Assembly (NCBI RefSeq): GCF_008386635.1
Contig: NZ_VUOE01000003.1
Coordinates: forward strand, 186,001-250,000
Reading direction: 5' to 3'
DNA from: Maribacter flavus
Lineage (GTDB): Bacteria > Bacteroidota > Bacteroidia > Flavobacteriales > Flavobacteriaceae
Length of the DNA stretch: 64,000 nucleotides
In this document: one piece after another, positions 8,312-15,956 of the stretch
Numbering within the stretch: position 1 is the first letter of the stretch
How the letters are laid out: the number at the start of each line of letters is the position of its first letter
Notes under the pieces: model-generated
The model's input: only the letters and a program-made list of their open reading frames with translations
What the model was told of the DNA's origin: nothing
The model's database searches: none
Translations under genes and position numbers: made by a program

Positions 8312-8649
8312 TTTCTATTTTGGCTACTTTGTAATCTGGATATCCATTAACAAAAGGACTCCCGTACAAATTAATGAACCATTAAAGTACCGTACCTCTA
8401 CATGAATCAAATTTTCTTTTGGACAGGTAGTTGAGACCCTATTTTAATTTTAGTACTACTTAATAAGAATTATAATGGTTGGCATGCTCCATTGAGAATG
8501 AAAACCTGTCAGGTCTTGAAAACAAAGGTGTGATAGCCTATCAAGGTGTACTTTAAATGATAGTAACCAATTAATTTAAAATTATTTTGATTTCTGGGCA
8601 ACCAAATAGACTTGGTAAGCGTCTAAGTAAATAGAAGACCATAAAGGAT
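8312..8649. other. 338-bp gene-free stretch
   Basis: AT-rich, with no convincing frame, RNA gene or terminator. The only features seen are an 11-bp palindrome ACCTGtCAGGT at 8504-8514 and no full TAnnTTTG promoter. It presumably holds the promoter of the downstream ECF sigma gene, which may be unusual or self-recognised. Confidence 0.4.
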
Positions 8650-9213
8650 TTGAAAATTATACCCTTTTATAGAAACGAACGGCAACTGATACAAAAGGCC
8701 ATTAATGGGAATAGGGAAGCCCAAAAGGTTTTGTATACCCAACATGCCCCAAAGATGCTTAGTGTCTGTAGACAATATATAAAGGATATACATTTTGCAG
8801 AGGATGTAATGATCCAAGGTTTTGTGAAGATGTTCAAACATTTGGACACCTTTAAATTTGAGGGAAGCTTTGAAGGTTGGGTGCGGAGGATCATGATTCG
8901 GGAGAGTATTTCCTTCCTTAGAAAACAGCAATTTGTAGTGTATGACGATGAAGTATATGAGGATAATCAATCCAATTCGTCTGAACTCGTTTCCGATTTG
9001 GATACGGAACACATCCAAAGACTTATTGATGCCTTGCCACAAGGCTATAAAATGGTCTTTTTAATGTATACCATAGAAGGATACAAACATCAAGAGATTG
9101 CCAAAATGTTGGATATTGCGGAAAGCACCTCCAAATCCCAACTTTTTAAGGCCCGGAAAATGCTCCAAGAGCAATTACAGGAACAAAATATTATTGGGTA
9201 TGGAACCAGATAA
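8650..9213 (+). CDS. ECF-type RNA polymerase sigma factor
   Basis: 187 residues. Region 2 covers about 25-95 (YTQHAPKMLSVCRQYI, EDVMIQGFVKMFKHL, GWVRRIMIRESISFLR) and region 4 about 125-180 (LPQGYKMVFLMYTIEGYKHQEIAKML, STSKSQLFKARKML). No region 1 or 3, as in group 4 sigma factors. Start is TTG at 8650, matching the family's MKII beginning. Its last 14 bases overlap the next gene, whose product looks like a membrane anti-sigma factor; the pair probably forms a surface-signal switch. Confidence 0.92.
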   Translation: MKIIPFYRNERQLIQKAINGNREAQKVLYTQHAPKMLSVCRQYIKDIHFAEDVMIQGFVKMFKHLDTFKFEGSFEGWVRRIMIRESISFLRKQQFVVYDDEVYEDNQSNSSELVSDLDTEHIQRLIDALPQGYKMVFLMYTIEGYKHQEIAKMLDIAESTSKSQLFKARKMLQEQLQEQNIIGYGTR

Positions 9214-9955
9214 GTTTGAAAAGTATATTAAAAGCAAGTTGGAAGAAAGGAGAATCGCTCCTTCGGATGGGGCTTGGGAAAGGATTTCAGGTCAATTGGA
9301 AACCTCAACGGAGCAACGAAAAAACGGTTATTTCTGGATGGGAATAGCGGCAAGTTTTATCCTACTTTTGGGAGCCTCGCTTTTTTTCTTTACCCGATCT
9401 GAAGAAATTGAAGGGATATCCCCGAATATAGTGGTCGATGTAGAACAGCCCAAAATCATTGAACAAAACAAGGATTTCAATGACTCCACTGTTTTTGAAA
9501 TTACACGGCCCGAAGCCTTTGTAGTAACTAAAAATGAGGAAACAAAAGGGAATCAGGATGGAGACCTAGGGCCAACGTCACAGGGCCAACAGGGGTCGGC
9601 TCAAGAAATGGACATGCTAGTTTCCAATAAGCCCAAGGCACCTTTGGAGGATGAAATTATTCCTACGGTCCCCGTGGAAATTCTAGATGCAAAAATCGCT
9701 GAGGTCATCGCCCAGGTAAATGTCATGGAACTTCATGGAAATATAACGGATGCGGAAGTAGATTCTCTTTTAATGAACGCACAAAAGGAAATCCTGAGAC
9801 AAAAATTAGTTGAAAACAATACTACGGTCAATGCAATAGCCTTGTTGACCGAGGTGGAGGAAGAACTTGATCAATCCTTCCGAGATCAACTATTTGAAAC
9901 CTTAAAGGCCGGTTTTCTGAAGGTTAGAACGGCCGTGGCCGACAGGAACGACTAA
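9200..9955 (+). CDS. Putative membrane anti-sigma factor
   Basis: 251 residues from ATG 9200; a longer frame exists upstream but would lie wholly within the sigma gene. Residues 1-40 (FEKYIKSKLEERRI...PSDGAWERI) match the short cytosolic N-terminal pattern seen in many Bacteroidota proteins encoded next to ECF sigma genes. One transmembrane helix follows at about 47-67 (FWMGIAASFILLLGASLFFF), then an acidic, polar periplasmic part. I infer that it holds the ECF factor at the inner membrane. No zinc-binding anti-sigma motif (HxxxCxxC) is present, so the family call rests on context and topology. Confidence 0.65.
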   Translation: MEPDKFEKYIKSKLEERRIAPSDGAWERISGQLETSTEQRKNGYFWMGIAASFILLLGASLFFFTRSEEIEGISPNIVVDVEQPKIIEQNKDFNDSTVFEITRPEAFVVTKNEETKGNQDGDLGPTSQGQQGSAQEMDMLVSNKPKAPLEDEIIPTVPVEILDAKIAEVIAQVNVMELHGNITDAEVDSLLMNAQKEILRQKLVENNTTVNAIALLTEVEEELDQSFRDQLFETLKAGFLKVRTAVADRND

Positions 9956-10021
9956 ATCATTTAATCATTTATTATTTATTGAGCTCTGTATTTTACTACA
10001 GGGACTGGAGTTTATTCACTT

Positions 10022-10041
10022 GCCCTGAGCGAAGTCGAAGC
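10022..10041. repeat. Short intergenic repeat (TGAGCGAAGTCGAAG type)
   Basis: CCTGAGCGAAGTCGAAG at 10024-10040 matches a short sequence I know as a recurrent intergenic half-palindrome in many bacterial genomes, including flavobacteria. Only one copy is in this window, so the repeat status comes from recall, not from the sequence. Confidence 0.4.
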
Positions 10042-10042
10042 A

Positions 10043-11155
10043 ATGGGTCAATCAAAATCAAAATCGAAAAAAGAAATGAGAACAATTACAACATTTGTCT
10101 TGCTATGTATCACCTTGTTTGTGGTTCAATCAATCTCCGCACAGGAAGATTATGAAAAAAAGGTCAAAGCCCTGAAGAGTCAAAAAGAAAAAGTAACAAA
10201 ACAGGAAAAGGAGGCCTTGAAAGTAGAGGTTTCGGAAATAAACAAGCGACTTGAGGATGGAATAATTTCTGAGGAGGATGCCCAAAAACTAAAAGAGGAA
10301 GCTGCAGAAAAGCGTGCTTTGAATATAGAAAACAGGCTCGCGATTATCGATAATCAGATTTCCTTACTGCAACGTAATGAAGGGATTTTGTTCAACGATA
10401 TCCAAGTAGATTCCGTACCCGAGGGTCAAATACGAATAGGTATCGATATTGGGGGAAAGCCCGCGGAAAGCTACGTTTTTAACACCAATTATTGGAAACG
10501 GGATTTGAGATATGATAGACGTACGTATTCTGATTTTGTTCTTGCAACAGGCTTTAACAATGCCATTATCGACGGTCAATCCCTGAACGATTCTCCATAT
10601 CAGTTAGGAGGGAGTCGGTTTTTTGAAATGGGTTGGCAGTGGCGGACCAGGGTGTTTGAAAATACCAATTTTCTAAGGTTGAACTATGGGTTTTCATTCC
10701 AGTTCAACGGTCTTAAGATGAAGGACAATCAGTATCTTGTTCTAAACGACCAAGGTGTTGCCGAGCTTCAACCGTTTCAGTTTGATCTTGACAAATCCAA
10801 ATTTAGGATGGACAACCTTGTATTTCCCGTTCATTTTGAATTCGGTCCCTCAAAATTAAAACAAACGGAGAAAACCATAAGATATTCCCTTCGCAATCAG
10901 TTTCGTTTGGGAATAGGGGGTTATGGAGGTTTTAACATCGGTACAAGGCAAAAACTGAAATACGACCAAGATGGCAGCAGTGTGAAAGATAAATTGAAAA
11001 GGGATTACAATACCAACAACCTTATCTATGGTCTAAGTGCTTATGCGGGATTTGACGGCGTGCTGTTGTATCTCAAATATGACCTAAATCCAATTTTCAA
11101 GGATGCGGCCATTGAACAACGAAATGTGTCCTTGGGTCTTCGTTTCGATCTCTAA
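10043..11155 (+). CDS. Secreted coiled-coil plus barrel-like protein downstream of the ECF sigma pair
   Basis: 370 residues from ATG 10043; ATG 10076 (MRTITTFVLLCITLF) is equally plausible and gives a cleaner signal peptide ending at SISAQ. Residues about 35-120 are Lys/Glu-rich and helical, likely a periplasmic coiled coil. Residues about 135-370 show alternating aromatic/hydrophobic strands (LRLNYGFSFQFNGL, LYLKYDLNPIF, NVSLGLRFDL) with a C-terminal aromatic-ended strand, the look of an outer-membrane beta-barrel. It may be the sensor or main target of the ECF factor. No named family recognised. A strong terminator follows. Confidence 0.7.
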   Translation: MGQSKSKSKKEMRTITTFVLLCITLFVVQSISAQEDYEKKVKALKSQKEKVTKQEKEALKVEVSEINKRLEDGIISEEDAQKLKEEAAEKRALNIENRLAIIDNQISLLQRNEGILFNDIQVDSVPEGQIRIGIDIGGKPAESYVFNTNYWKRDLRYDRRTYSDFVLATGFNNAIIDGQSLNDSPYQLGGSRFFEMGWQWRTRVFENTNFLRLNYGFSFQFNGLKMKDNQYLVLNDQGVAELQPFQFDLDKSKFRMDNLVFPVHFEFGPSKLKQTEKTIRYSLRNQFRLGIGGYGGFNIGTRQKLKYDQDGSSVKDKLKRDYNTNNLIYGLSAYAGFDGVLLYLKYDLNPIFKDAAIEQRNVSLGLRFDL

Positions 11156-11180
11156 ATTATATGATTATTTGAATTGGTGA

Positions 11181-11209
11181 GGGCATACCTGTACGGTATG
11201 CCCTTTTTT
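11181..11209 (+). terminator. Terminator after the barrel-like gene
   Basis: Perfect 9-bp stem GGGCATACC/GGTATGCCC, 5-nt loop and six T. It sits between convergent genes. Confidence 0.9.
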
Positions 11210-11447
11210 AATTTGTGAGCCTTTTCATTTCCTCTGAAAATTCATCTGGGTAGTACACTCGTTTGCAATGGCTACATTCCACCATTTTCGATGCCGAAAT
11301 CTTGAAAAGTTTTATCCAAAAAACATGAAAGTAATTTCCTGAAATATAAGATGTTAAGGTACCTATTTGATTGCAATAAGGGCAGGCTAGGTTATCCAGG
11401 TTTTTGATTTCTGTTTTTCCGGGCCGTGTACCAAAGAAAAGAATCAT
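11208..11447 (-). CDS. Small zinc-ribbon protein
   Basis: 79 residues with two Cys pairs, CPYC at about 22-25 and CSHC at about 58-61, which should bind one zinc. The layout fits the zinc-ribbon family proteins of about 75-85 residues often found in flavobacteria (N-terminal FFGTRPGK is typical). Cytosolic and of unknown role. It lies 11 bp downstream of the SIMPL-domain gene in the same direction, so the two may be cotranscribed. Confidence 0.8.
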   Translation of the reverse strand: MILFFGTRPGKTEIKNLDNLACPYCNQIGTLTSYISGNYFHVFWIKLFKISASKMVECSHCKRVYYPDEFSEEMKRLTN

Positions 11448-11458
11448 GTCAAAGGTAT

Positions 11459-12064
11459 CTAAAGCAGTTCAAAAGAGGCATCAAGAAAGTACGTGCGTTT
11501 CTTCAGCGTGTTGCCGTAATAAAGCGATTCGTTTATTTCCTGATTGTTTCCGTCGCTTATATAGACAGCCTTTCCTATGGATCGTCCTATCTTTTTGGCG
11601 ATGGCCTCTGCTTTCTGTTTTGCGTTCTCATAGGCTCTCTGTGCATAGTCGGCCATTTGGCTATCGGTCAAAGTCGCTTTCATGGACGTTTCGGAACGGG
11701 ATACGCCCAAGGCCCTAACTAGAAGAAAATTCTGCATCTCTTCCAAAGAATCCGTAGTGAAGGTCAAGATTACTCCATCTTTTTCATATCCCATCAATGC
11801 GTAGGACAAAGGGTCATTTTTCAGTTTTGACACGTCCAAACCTGCCTGCCCCAGTTTGTCCTTATAAGTTTTTATTAACTCTTCAAGGCTAACCGTTTGT
11901 GTGTCGTAGTAGACGTTATTGAGGCTTACGATCATGCTACTGGTATAGGTAGGTTCAATTTCGTATTCGTAGGCTCCATTGACGTTAATGGAGTTTGGGG
12001 TTTCCTGTGCTAGAATTGAATTAATAAAGCAAAAGGACATAAGAAGCAAAAATGATTTTTTCAT
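11459..12064 (-). CDS. Secreted SIMPL-domain (DUF541) protein
   Basis: 201 residues with a signal peptide (MKKSFLLLMSFCFINSILAQ). The mature part starts with INVNGAYEYEIEPTYTSSMIVSL and contains AQRAYENAKQKAEAIAKKIGRSIGKAVYIS, the characteristic SIMPL region in which many A and K residues precede a Gly. The family is periplasmic or outer-membrane associated and its function is not settled. Upstream lies a 6-bp inverted repeat (TAGTAC/GTACTA at 12084-12099). Confidence 0.82.
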   Translation of the reverse strand: MKKSFLLLMSFCFINSILAQETPNSINVNGAYEYEIEPTYTSSMIVSLNNVYYDTQTVSLEELIKTYKDKLGQAGLDVSKLKNDPLSYALMGYEKDGVILTFTTDSLEEMQNFLLVRALGVSRSETSMKATLTDSQMADYAQRAYENAKQKAEAIAKKIGRSIGKAVYISDGNNQEINESLYYGNTLKKRTYFLDASFELL

Positions 12065-12083
12065 GTTTTTCTGTTTTCAGAGA

Positions 12084-12099
12084 TAGTACTAAGGTACTA
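12084..12099. repeat. Inverted repeat upstream of the SIMPL gene
   Basis: TAGTAC and GTACTA separated by 4 nt, 20 bp before the SIMPL start codon. Could be an operator or an mRNA hairpin. Single occurrence. Confidence 0.3.
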
Positions 12100-12188
12100 C
12101 TAGTTTCCATTTTTTGGAATAGGCGTAATTTTTAAAATTGTAGTGGTTCCCATTACCCTCGAAGGAAAGAATATTCACTTCATTTTGA

Positions 12189-12196
12189 TACATTTG
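12189..12196 (+). promoter_or_regulatory. Candidate -7 element of dnaG
   Basis: TACATTTG matches TAnnTTTG, 42 bp before the dnaG start. No clear -33 TTG at the right distance. Confidence 0.4.
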
Positions 12197-12238
12197 ATAT
12201 TCCCTTTTAAACTCAAGGAGCAAAAACACTGATTCTAG

Positions 12239-14218
12239 ATGATTTCCAAAACCACGATTGATCAAGTTTATGAGACGGCCCGTTTGGAGGAAGTGATCGG
12301 AGATTTTGTGCAATTGAAAAAATCCGGTTCCAATTTTAAGGGACTCAGCCCATTTACCGATGAACGTACCCCGAGTTTCATGGTTTCCCCGGTCAAACAG
12401 ATATGGAAGGATTTCAGTAGCGGAAAGGGAGGTAACGTGGTGGCCTTTTTAATGGAACACGAACATTTTACCTATCCGGAAGCTATAAAATATCTGGCAA
12501 AAAAATACAATATAGAGGTTGAGGAGACAGAACAGTCCAACGAGGAGAAGGAGCAGGCCAATGAACGTGAGAGTATGTATTTGGTTTCAGAATATGCAAG
12601 TACCTACTTCCAGAACATACTTTGGGAGTCGGAATTTGGAAAAGCCATAGGACTTAGCTATTTCAAGGAGCGTGGCTTTACGGAGGAGACCATTAAAATA
12701 TTCGGTCTGGGATACTGTCTGGACCAATGGGACGGTTTTACCACAGCGGCACTCGACCAAGGCTATAAATTGGAATACCTGGAAAAAACAGGACTTACAA
12801 TAGTCAAAGAGGATACCAATAACCCGAACAACCCAAAAAAGTTCGATCGGTTCAAAGGAAGGGTCATGTTTCCCATTCATTCCCTTAGTGGCCGGGTCTT
12901 GGGTTTTGGCGGACGTATCCTGACCAATGACAAAAAAGCGGCGAAATATCTGAATTCGCCGGAGAGCGATATCTATCACAAAAGCAAGGTGCTCTATGGT
13001 ATTTACCATGCCAAACAGGCCATTGCCAAGGAGGACAATTGTTTTTTGGTGGAGGGTTATACCGATGTTATCCAGTTTTATCAACGTGGAATCCACAACG
13101 TGGTTTCGTCCAGTGGTACGGCTTTGACCCCGGAGCAAATCCGATTGATAAACCGGTTGACGAAAAACGTTACCGTACTTTTTGATGGGGATGCCGCCGG
13201 TTTACGGGCTTCGTTGAGGGGTGTGGATTTGATCTTGGAACAGGGAATGAACGTGCGTATCTGTACGTTTCCAGAAGGTGAGGATCCAGACAGTTTTGCC
13301 AAGAACAATGAATTGGACGAGGTAGAACAGTTTTTAAAGGACAATTCCAAGGATTTTATAAGGTTCAAGGCCTCATTGCTTGTGAAGGAAGCATCGGATG
13401 ACCCCATAAAAAGAGCGGATACGGTACGCGATATCGTAAACAGTATCTCCAAGATTCCGGACCGGATCAAAAAGGAAATCTATGTGCAGGAATGTGCACA
13501 GATCATGAACATTTCAGAAAGTGTGCTCTTCAGTACCTTGGCGCAAATTGGAAAAAAGGACCAAGCCGATGCCCTAAAGCAGGAAAAACAGAAGCAGAAG
13601 GCCTTTGATGTGGTGCGGAGTGAGCCGGTTGGTGAAAAATTGGATGTGCAATATGAACTGGAACGCAAGATTATTGAAAGCCTTTTGTTATATGGGAATA
13701 GGAAAGAGGAGTTTGAAGACCTGGTTTTAAAGGAAAACGAAAGCGGAGACTTGGTTTTGGAACCGGAATCGCTTGAGATCAAAGTCTACGAAAAAGTGTA
13801 CTTGGATTTACAGGAAGATGAGATAGAGTTGGCAAACCCAACATTTAGGGACGTATATTACAAGTTGATTGCCGCACTGAATGAAAATGAGGATTTTAAG
13901 GTCAGTGATTTTATCGCCGCCTTGGAACAGGAAATGGCCAATGAAGTATCGTCCATTCTCATGGAAGAGGAAAAATATGCCCTACATAATTGGGAACGTA
14001 AGGATATCTACCCAAAGGAAAAGGGGAGTGGTATCGCCCAATTGGTCAGTGAGACCATCCTTACCCTACGTTGTTTCTTGATAAAAAAAAGGATGCAGGC
14101 CCTGCAAAATGAAACCGAAACCCCGGAGCAGGACAATAAGGAAATTTTGGAGGAAATAATGAACTACCTACAGTTAAATAAGCTGTTGAACCAAAAGCTC
14201 AATAGGGTACTATCGTAA
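12239..14218 (+). CDS. dnaG: DNA primase
   Basis: 659 residues. N-terminal CHC2-like domain (1-100), TOPRIM catalytic core with FLVEGYTDV (about 268-276) and LFDGDAAG (about 315-322), and a helical C-terminal region (from about 450) that should bind the DnaB helicase. It makes RNA primers for replication. The unusual point is the zinc site: the CPFH and CFGC elements of other primases are replaced by S37-P-F-T40 and D58-F-S-S61, so all four ligands are gone while the surrounding fold residues (TPSF, GGN) are kept. I believe this is a lineage trait of Flavobacteriia rather than damage. Followed by a hairpin terminator. Confidence 0.95.
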   Translation: MISKTTIDQVYETARLEEVIGDFVQLKKSGSNFKGLSPFTDERTPSFMVSPVKQIWKDFSSGKGGNVVAFLMEHEHFTYPEAIKYLAKKYNIEVEETEQSNEEKEQANERESMYLVSEYASTYFQNILWESEFGKAIGLSYFKERGFTEETIKIFGLGYCLDQWDGFTTAALDQGYKLEYLEKTGLTIVKEDTNNPNNPKKFDRFKGRVMFPIHSLSGRVLGFGGRILTNDKKAAKYLNSPESDIYHKSKVLYGIYHAKQAIAKEDNCFLVEGYTDVIQFYQRGIHNVVSSSGTALTPEQIRLINRLTKNVTVLFDGDAAGLRASLRGVDLILEQGMNVRICTFPEGEDPDSFAKNNELDEVEQFLKDNSKDFIRFKASLLVKEASDDPIKRADTVRDIVNSISKIPDRIKKEIYVQECAQIMNISESVLFSTLAQIGKKDQADALKQEKQKQKAFDVVRSEPVGEKLDVQYELERKIIESLLLYGNRKEEFEDLVLKENESGDLVLEPESLEIKVYEKVYLDLQEDEIELANPTFRDVYYKLIAALNENEDFKVSDFIAALEQEMANEVSSILMEEEKYALHNWERKDIYPKEKGSGIAQLVSETILTLRCFLIKKRMQALQNETETPEQDNKEILEEIMNYLQLNKLLNQKLNRVLS

Positions 14219-14230
14219 GGTACTCAACGA

Positions 14231-14260
14231 AAAAGACCCACATTAATGGCGGGTCTTCTT
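14231..14260. terminator. Bidirectional terminator between dnaG and the response regulator
   Basis: AAGACCC (14233-14239) pairs with GGGTCTT (14251-14257); five T follow on the minus strand and a mixed CTTT run on the plus strand. Convergent genes on both sides. Confidence 0.65.
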
Positions 14261-14279
14261 TATAATGTCAAACTATTTT

Positions 14280-14909
14280 TTAATAGAGTTCCAAGGCTTT
14301 GGCTTGCTGAAGCAAATCTACCATATTGTCTACGTTCAATTTTTTCATTAAACGAGCTTTGTAGGTACTTACGGTTTTTTCGTTTAGATTTAAACCTTGG
14401 GCAACCTCTTTGTTTCTTTTTCCACTGGCCAACAATTTAAGCACCTCAATTTCCCTTGTGGATAGTTTACGGAAGAACCTTCTAGGTTTTTTGGTTCCTT
14501 CATCAAAGGCCAATCTTTGGGCCAACTCATTGGTTATGAACATACTACCTTCACTAACTTTTTTCACCGCCGAGATGATATAATCCACATCAGAGGCCTT
14601 GGATAGATATCCAAAAGCTCCTGCCCTAATGGCACTAAGTGCGTAGACATCCTCAGATTGTCCACTGTACATAAGTACTTTTACGTTGGGATAATCTTTT
14701 TTAATTTTTCTTAAAGCGGCAATTCCGTTCATCTCCGGAATGTCCATTTCAAGCATTACAACATCGGGGGTTACAATCTGTAGTTTTTGGAAAAGCTCTT
14801 CAGTGGTGGAAACATCGTCCACCATTTCAAAACCATTAGCGGAATCCAGAACCGCCCTTACTCCCATTCGGATGATAGGATGGTTGTCCGCAATTAAAAC
14901 TTTTATCAT
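14280..14909 (-). CDS. LuxR/NarL-type response regulator with Glu at the phosphorylation site
   Basis: 209 residues: receiver domain (1-120) and a LuxR-type helix-turn-helix (about 148-205, LSTREIEVLKLLASGKRNKEVA, KTVSTYKARLMKKL). In the receiver the conserved acidic residue D8, the switch Ser (MYSGQ) and the Lys (LSKAS) are present, but the phospho-acceptor Asp is replaced by E54 (VMLEMDIPEMNG; codon GAA at 14750-14748). A Glu there often mimics phosphorylation, so it may act independently of a kinase. No histidine kinase gene is nearby. Target genes unknown. Confidence 0.9.
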   Translation of the reverse strand: MIKVLIADNHPIIRMGVRAVLDSANGFEMVDDVSTTEELFQKLQIVTPDVVMLEMDIPEMNGIAALRKIKKDYPNVKVLMYSGQSEDVYALSAIRAGAFGYLSKASDVDYIISAVKKVSEGSMFITNELAQRLAFDEGTKKPRRFFRKLSTREIEVLKLLASGKRNKEVAQGLNLNEKTVSTYKARLMKKLNVDNMVDLLQQAKALELY

Positions 14910-15079
14910 TATGTTGTTTTTTCAAGATAGTTTAGTCGGTTTAGCTTTTTAAGGAAAAAGAGTACATGCAATGTAGGACTAAAATATCAAATTTAGAAAG
15001 CAAAGATGTACTATTTTTCTAAAACGCGATCAAAATCGAATTATTATTCGATTTATTAACCTGATTAATAGGTGAGTGG

Positions 15080-15868
15080 TTATTTAATGGATTCTGGAAT
15101 TATACAAACTGGGATGGGTTCCATTTTATGACGGTTCATGGTATTGAATCTTGTGAAGATAGCAAAAACTTCTTTGTCCCTTCCCGTGAAATCGTCCAGG
15201 GTTTTGCCTTCGTTCTTCATCCGCATGGCCCATTCCAGTTCTGGGTAGGACGCCCCAATCTGGTCTTCGTCCGTTCTGTCATCGCCCCAAAGGCCATCGG
15301 TGGGAGCCGCCTTGATAATTTCTTCGTTAACGCCCATTTTTTTTGCAATCTCATAGACTTCGGTCTTTAACAAGTCGGCAATCGGACTTAAATCGACACC
15401 GCCATCCCCGTATTTTGTGTAGAATCCAACACCAAAGTCTTCCACCTTGTTGCCCGTTCCGGCCACCAGATACTTATGCAATGCGGCGAAATAATAAAGA
15501 CTGGTCATACGCAGCCTGGCCCGGGTATTTGCCAAGGACATAAAGCGCTCCTCCTCGTTCTCCACTTTGGGAAATGCCGCTACGAGGCTATCAAAAACAG
15601 GGGTGAGGTTCACGGGTTGCCTGCTCACGTTGGGGAAATTCCTTTGCAACCAATCGATGTGGTTGGAAGCCCTGTCCACTTGATTGGCCGCTTGGTGTAT
15701 GGGCATCTCAAGGCAAAGAAGGTCCAGACCCGTTTTGGCGCACAAGGTCGAAGTGACTGCAGAATCTATCCCCCCGGAAACACCTATTACAAACCCTTTT
15801 TGGTTTGCATTCGTTGCGTAATCCTTCAGCCAACCTACTATGTGATCGATAACTTTTTCCGTTTGCAT
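15080..15868 (-). CDS. nadE: NAD(+) synthase, ammonia-dependent
   Basis: 262 residues with the PP-loop SGGIDSA (about 30-36), LANTRARLRM, GTGNKVEDFGVGF, the LSPIADLLKTEVY segment and TDGLWGDDRTDEDQIG. It turns nicotinate adenine dinucleotide into NAD with ATP. There is no N-terminal nitrilase/glutaminase domain, so ammonia is the likely nitrogen source. It is divergent from gldB across an 88-bp gap, the arrangement often seen in flavobacteria. Confidence 0.95.
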   Translation of the reverse strand: MQTEKVIDHIVGWLKDYATNANQKGFVIGVSGGIDSAVTSTLCAKTGLDLLCLEMPIHQAANQVDRASNHIDWLQRNFPNVSRQPVNLTPVFDSLVAAFPKVENEEERFMSLANTRARLRMTSLYYFAALHKYLVAGTGNKVEDFGVGFYTKYGDGGVDLSPIADLLKTEVYEIAKKMGVNEEIIKAAPTDGLWGDDRTDEDQIGASYPELEWAMRMKNEGKTLDDFTGRDKEVFAIFTRFNTMNRHKMEPIPVCIIPESIK

Positions 15869-15876
15869 ACCCGTAT

Positions 15877-15903
15877 TAAATTTGTTTGGATCGATTAACT
15901 TTG
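15877..15903 (+). promoter_or_regulatory. Candidate -7 elements for gldB
   Basis: Two TAnnTTTG matches, TAAATTTG (15877-15884) and TAACTTTG (15896-15903), lie 54-80 bp before gldB. Neither has a TTG at 19-21 bp. Confidence 0.4.
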
Positions 15904-15956
15904 CCTAAAATAAGTTGTCCTTATTTAAAAATAAAATGTATTCGGAAATACTTGGT

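Noticed and set aside
9098..9199. Upstream start for the anti-sigma-like gene
   Set aside because: These codons lie inside region 4 of the sigma gene and encode a Pro/Asn-rich stretch unlike the family; ATG 9200 is preferred.
12587..13138. 183-codon minus-strand frame inside dnaG
   Set aside because: Antisense to the primase core; no independent support.
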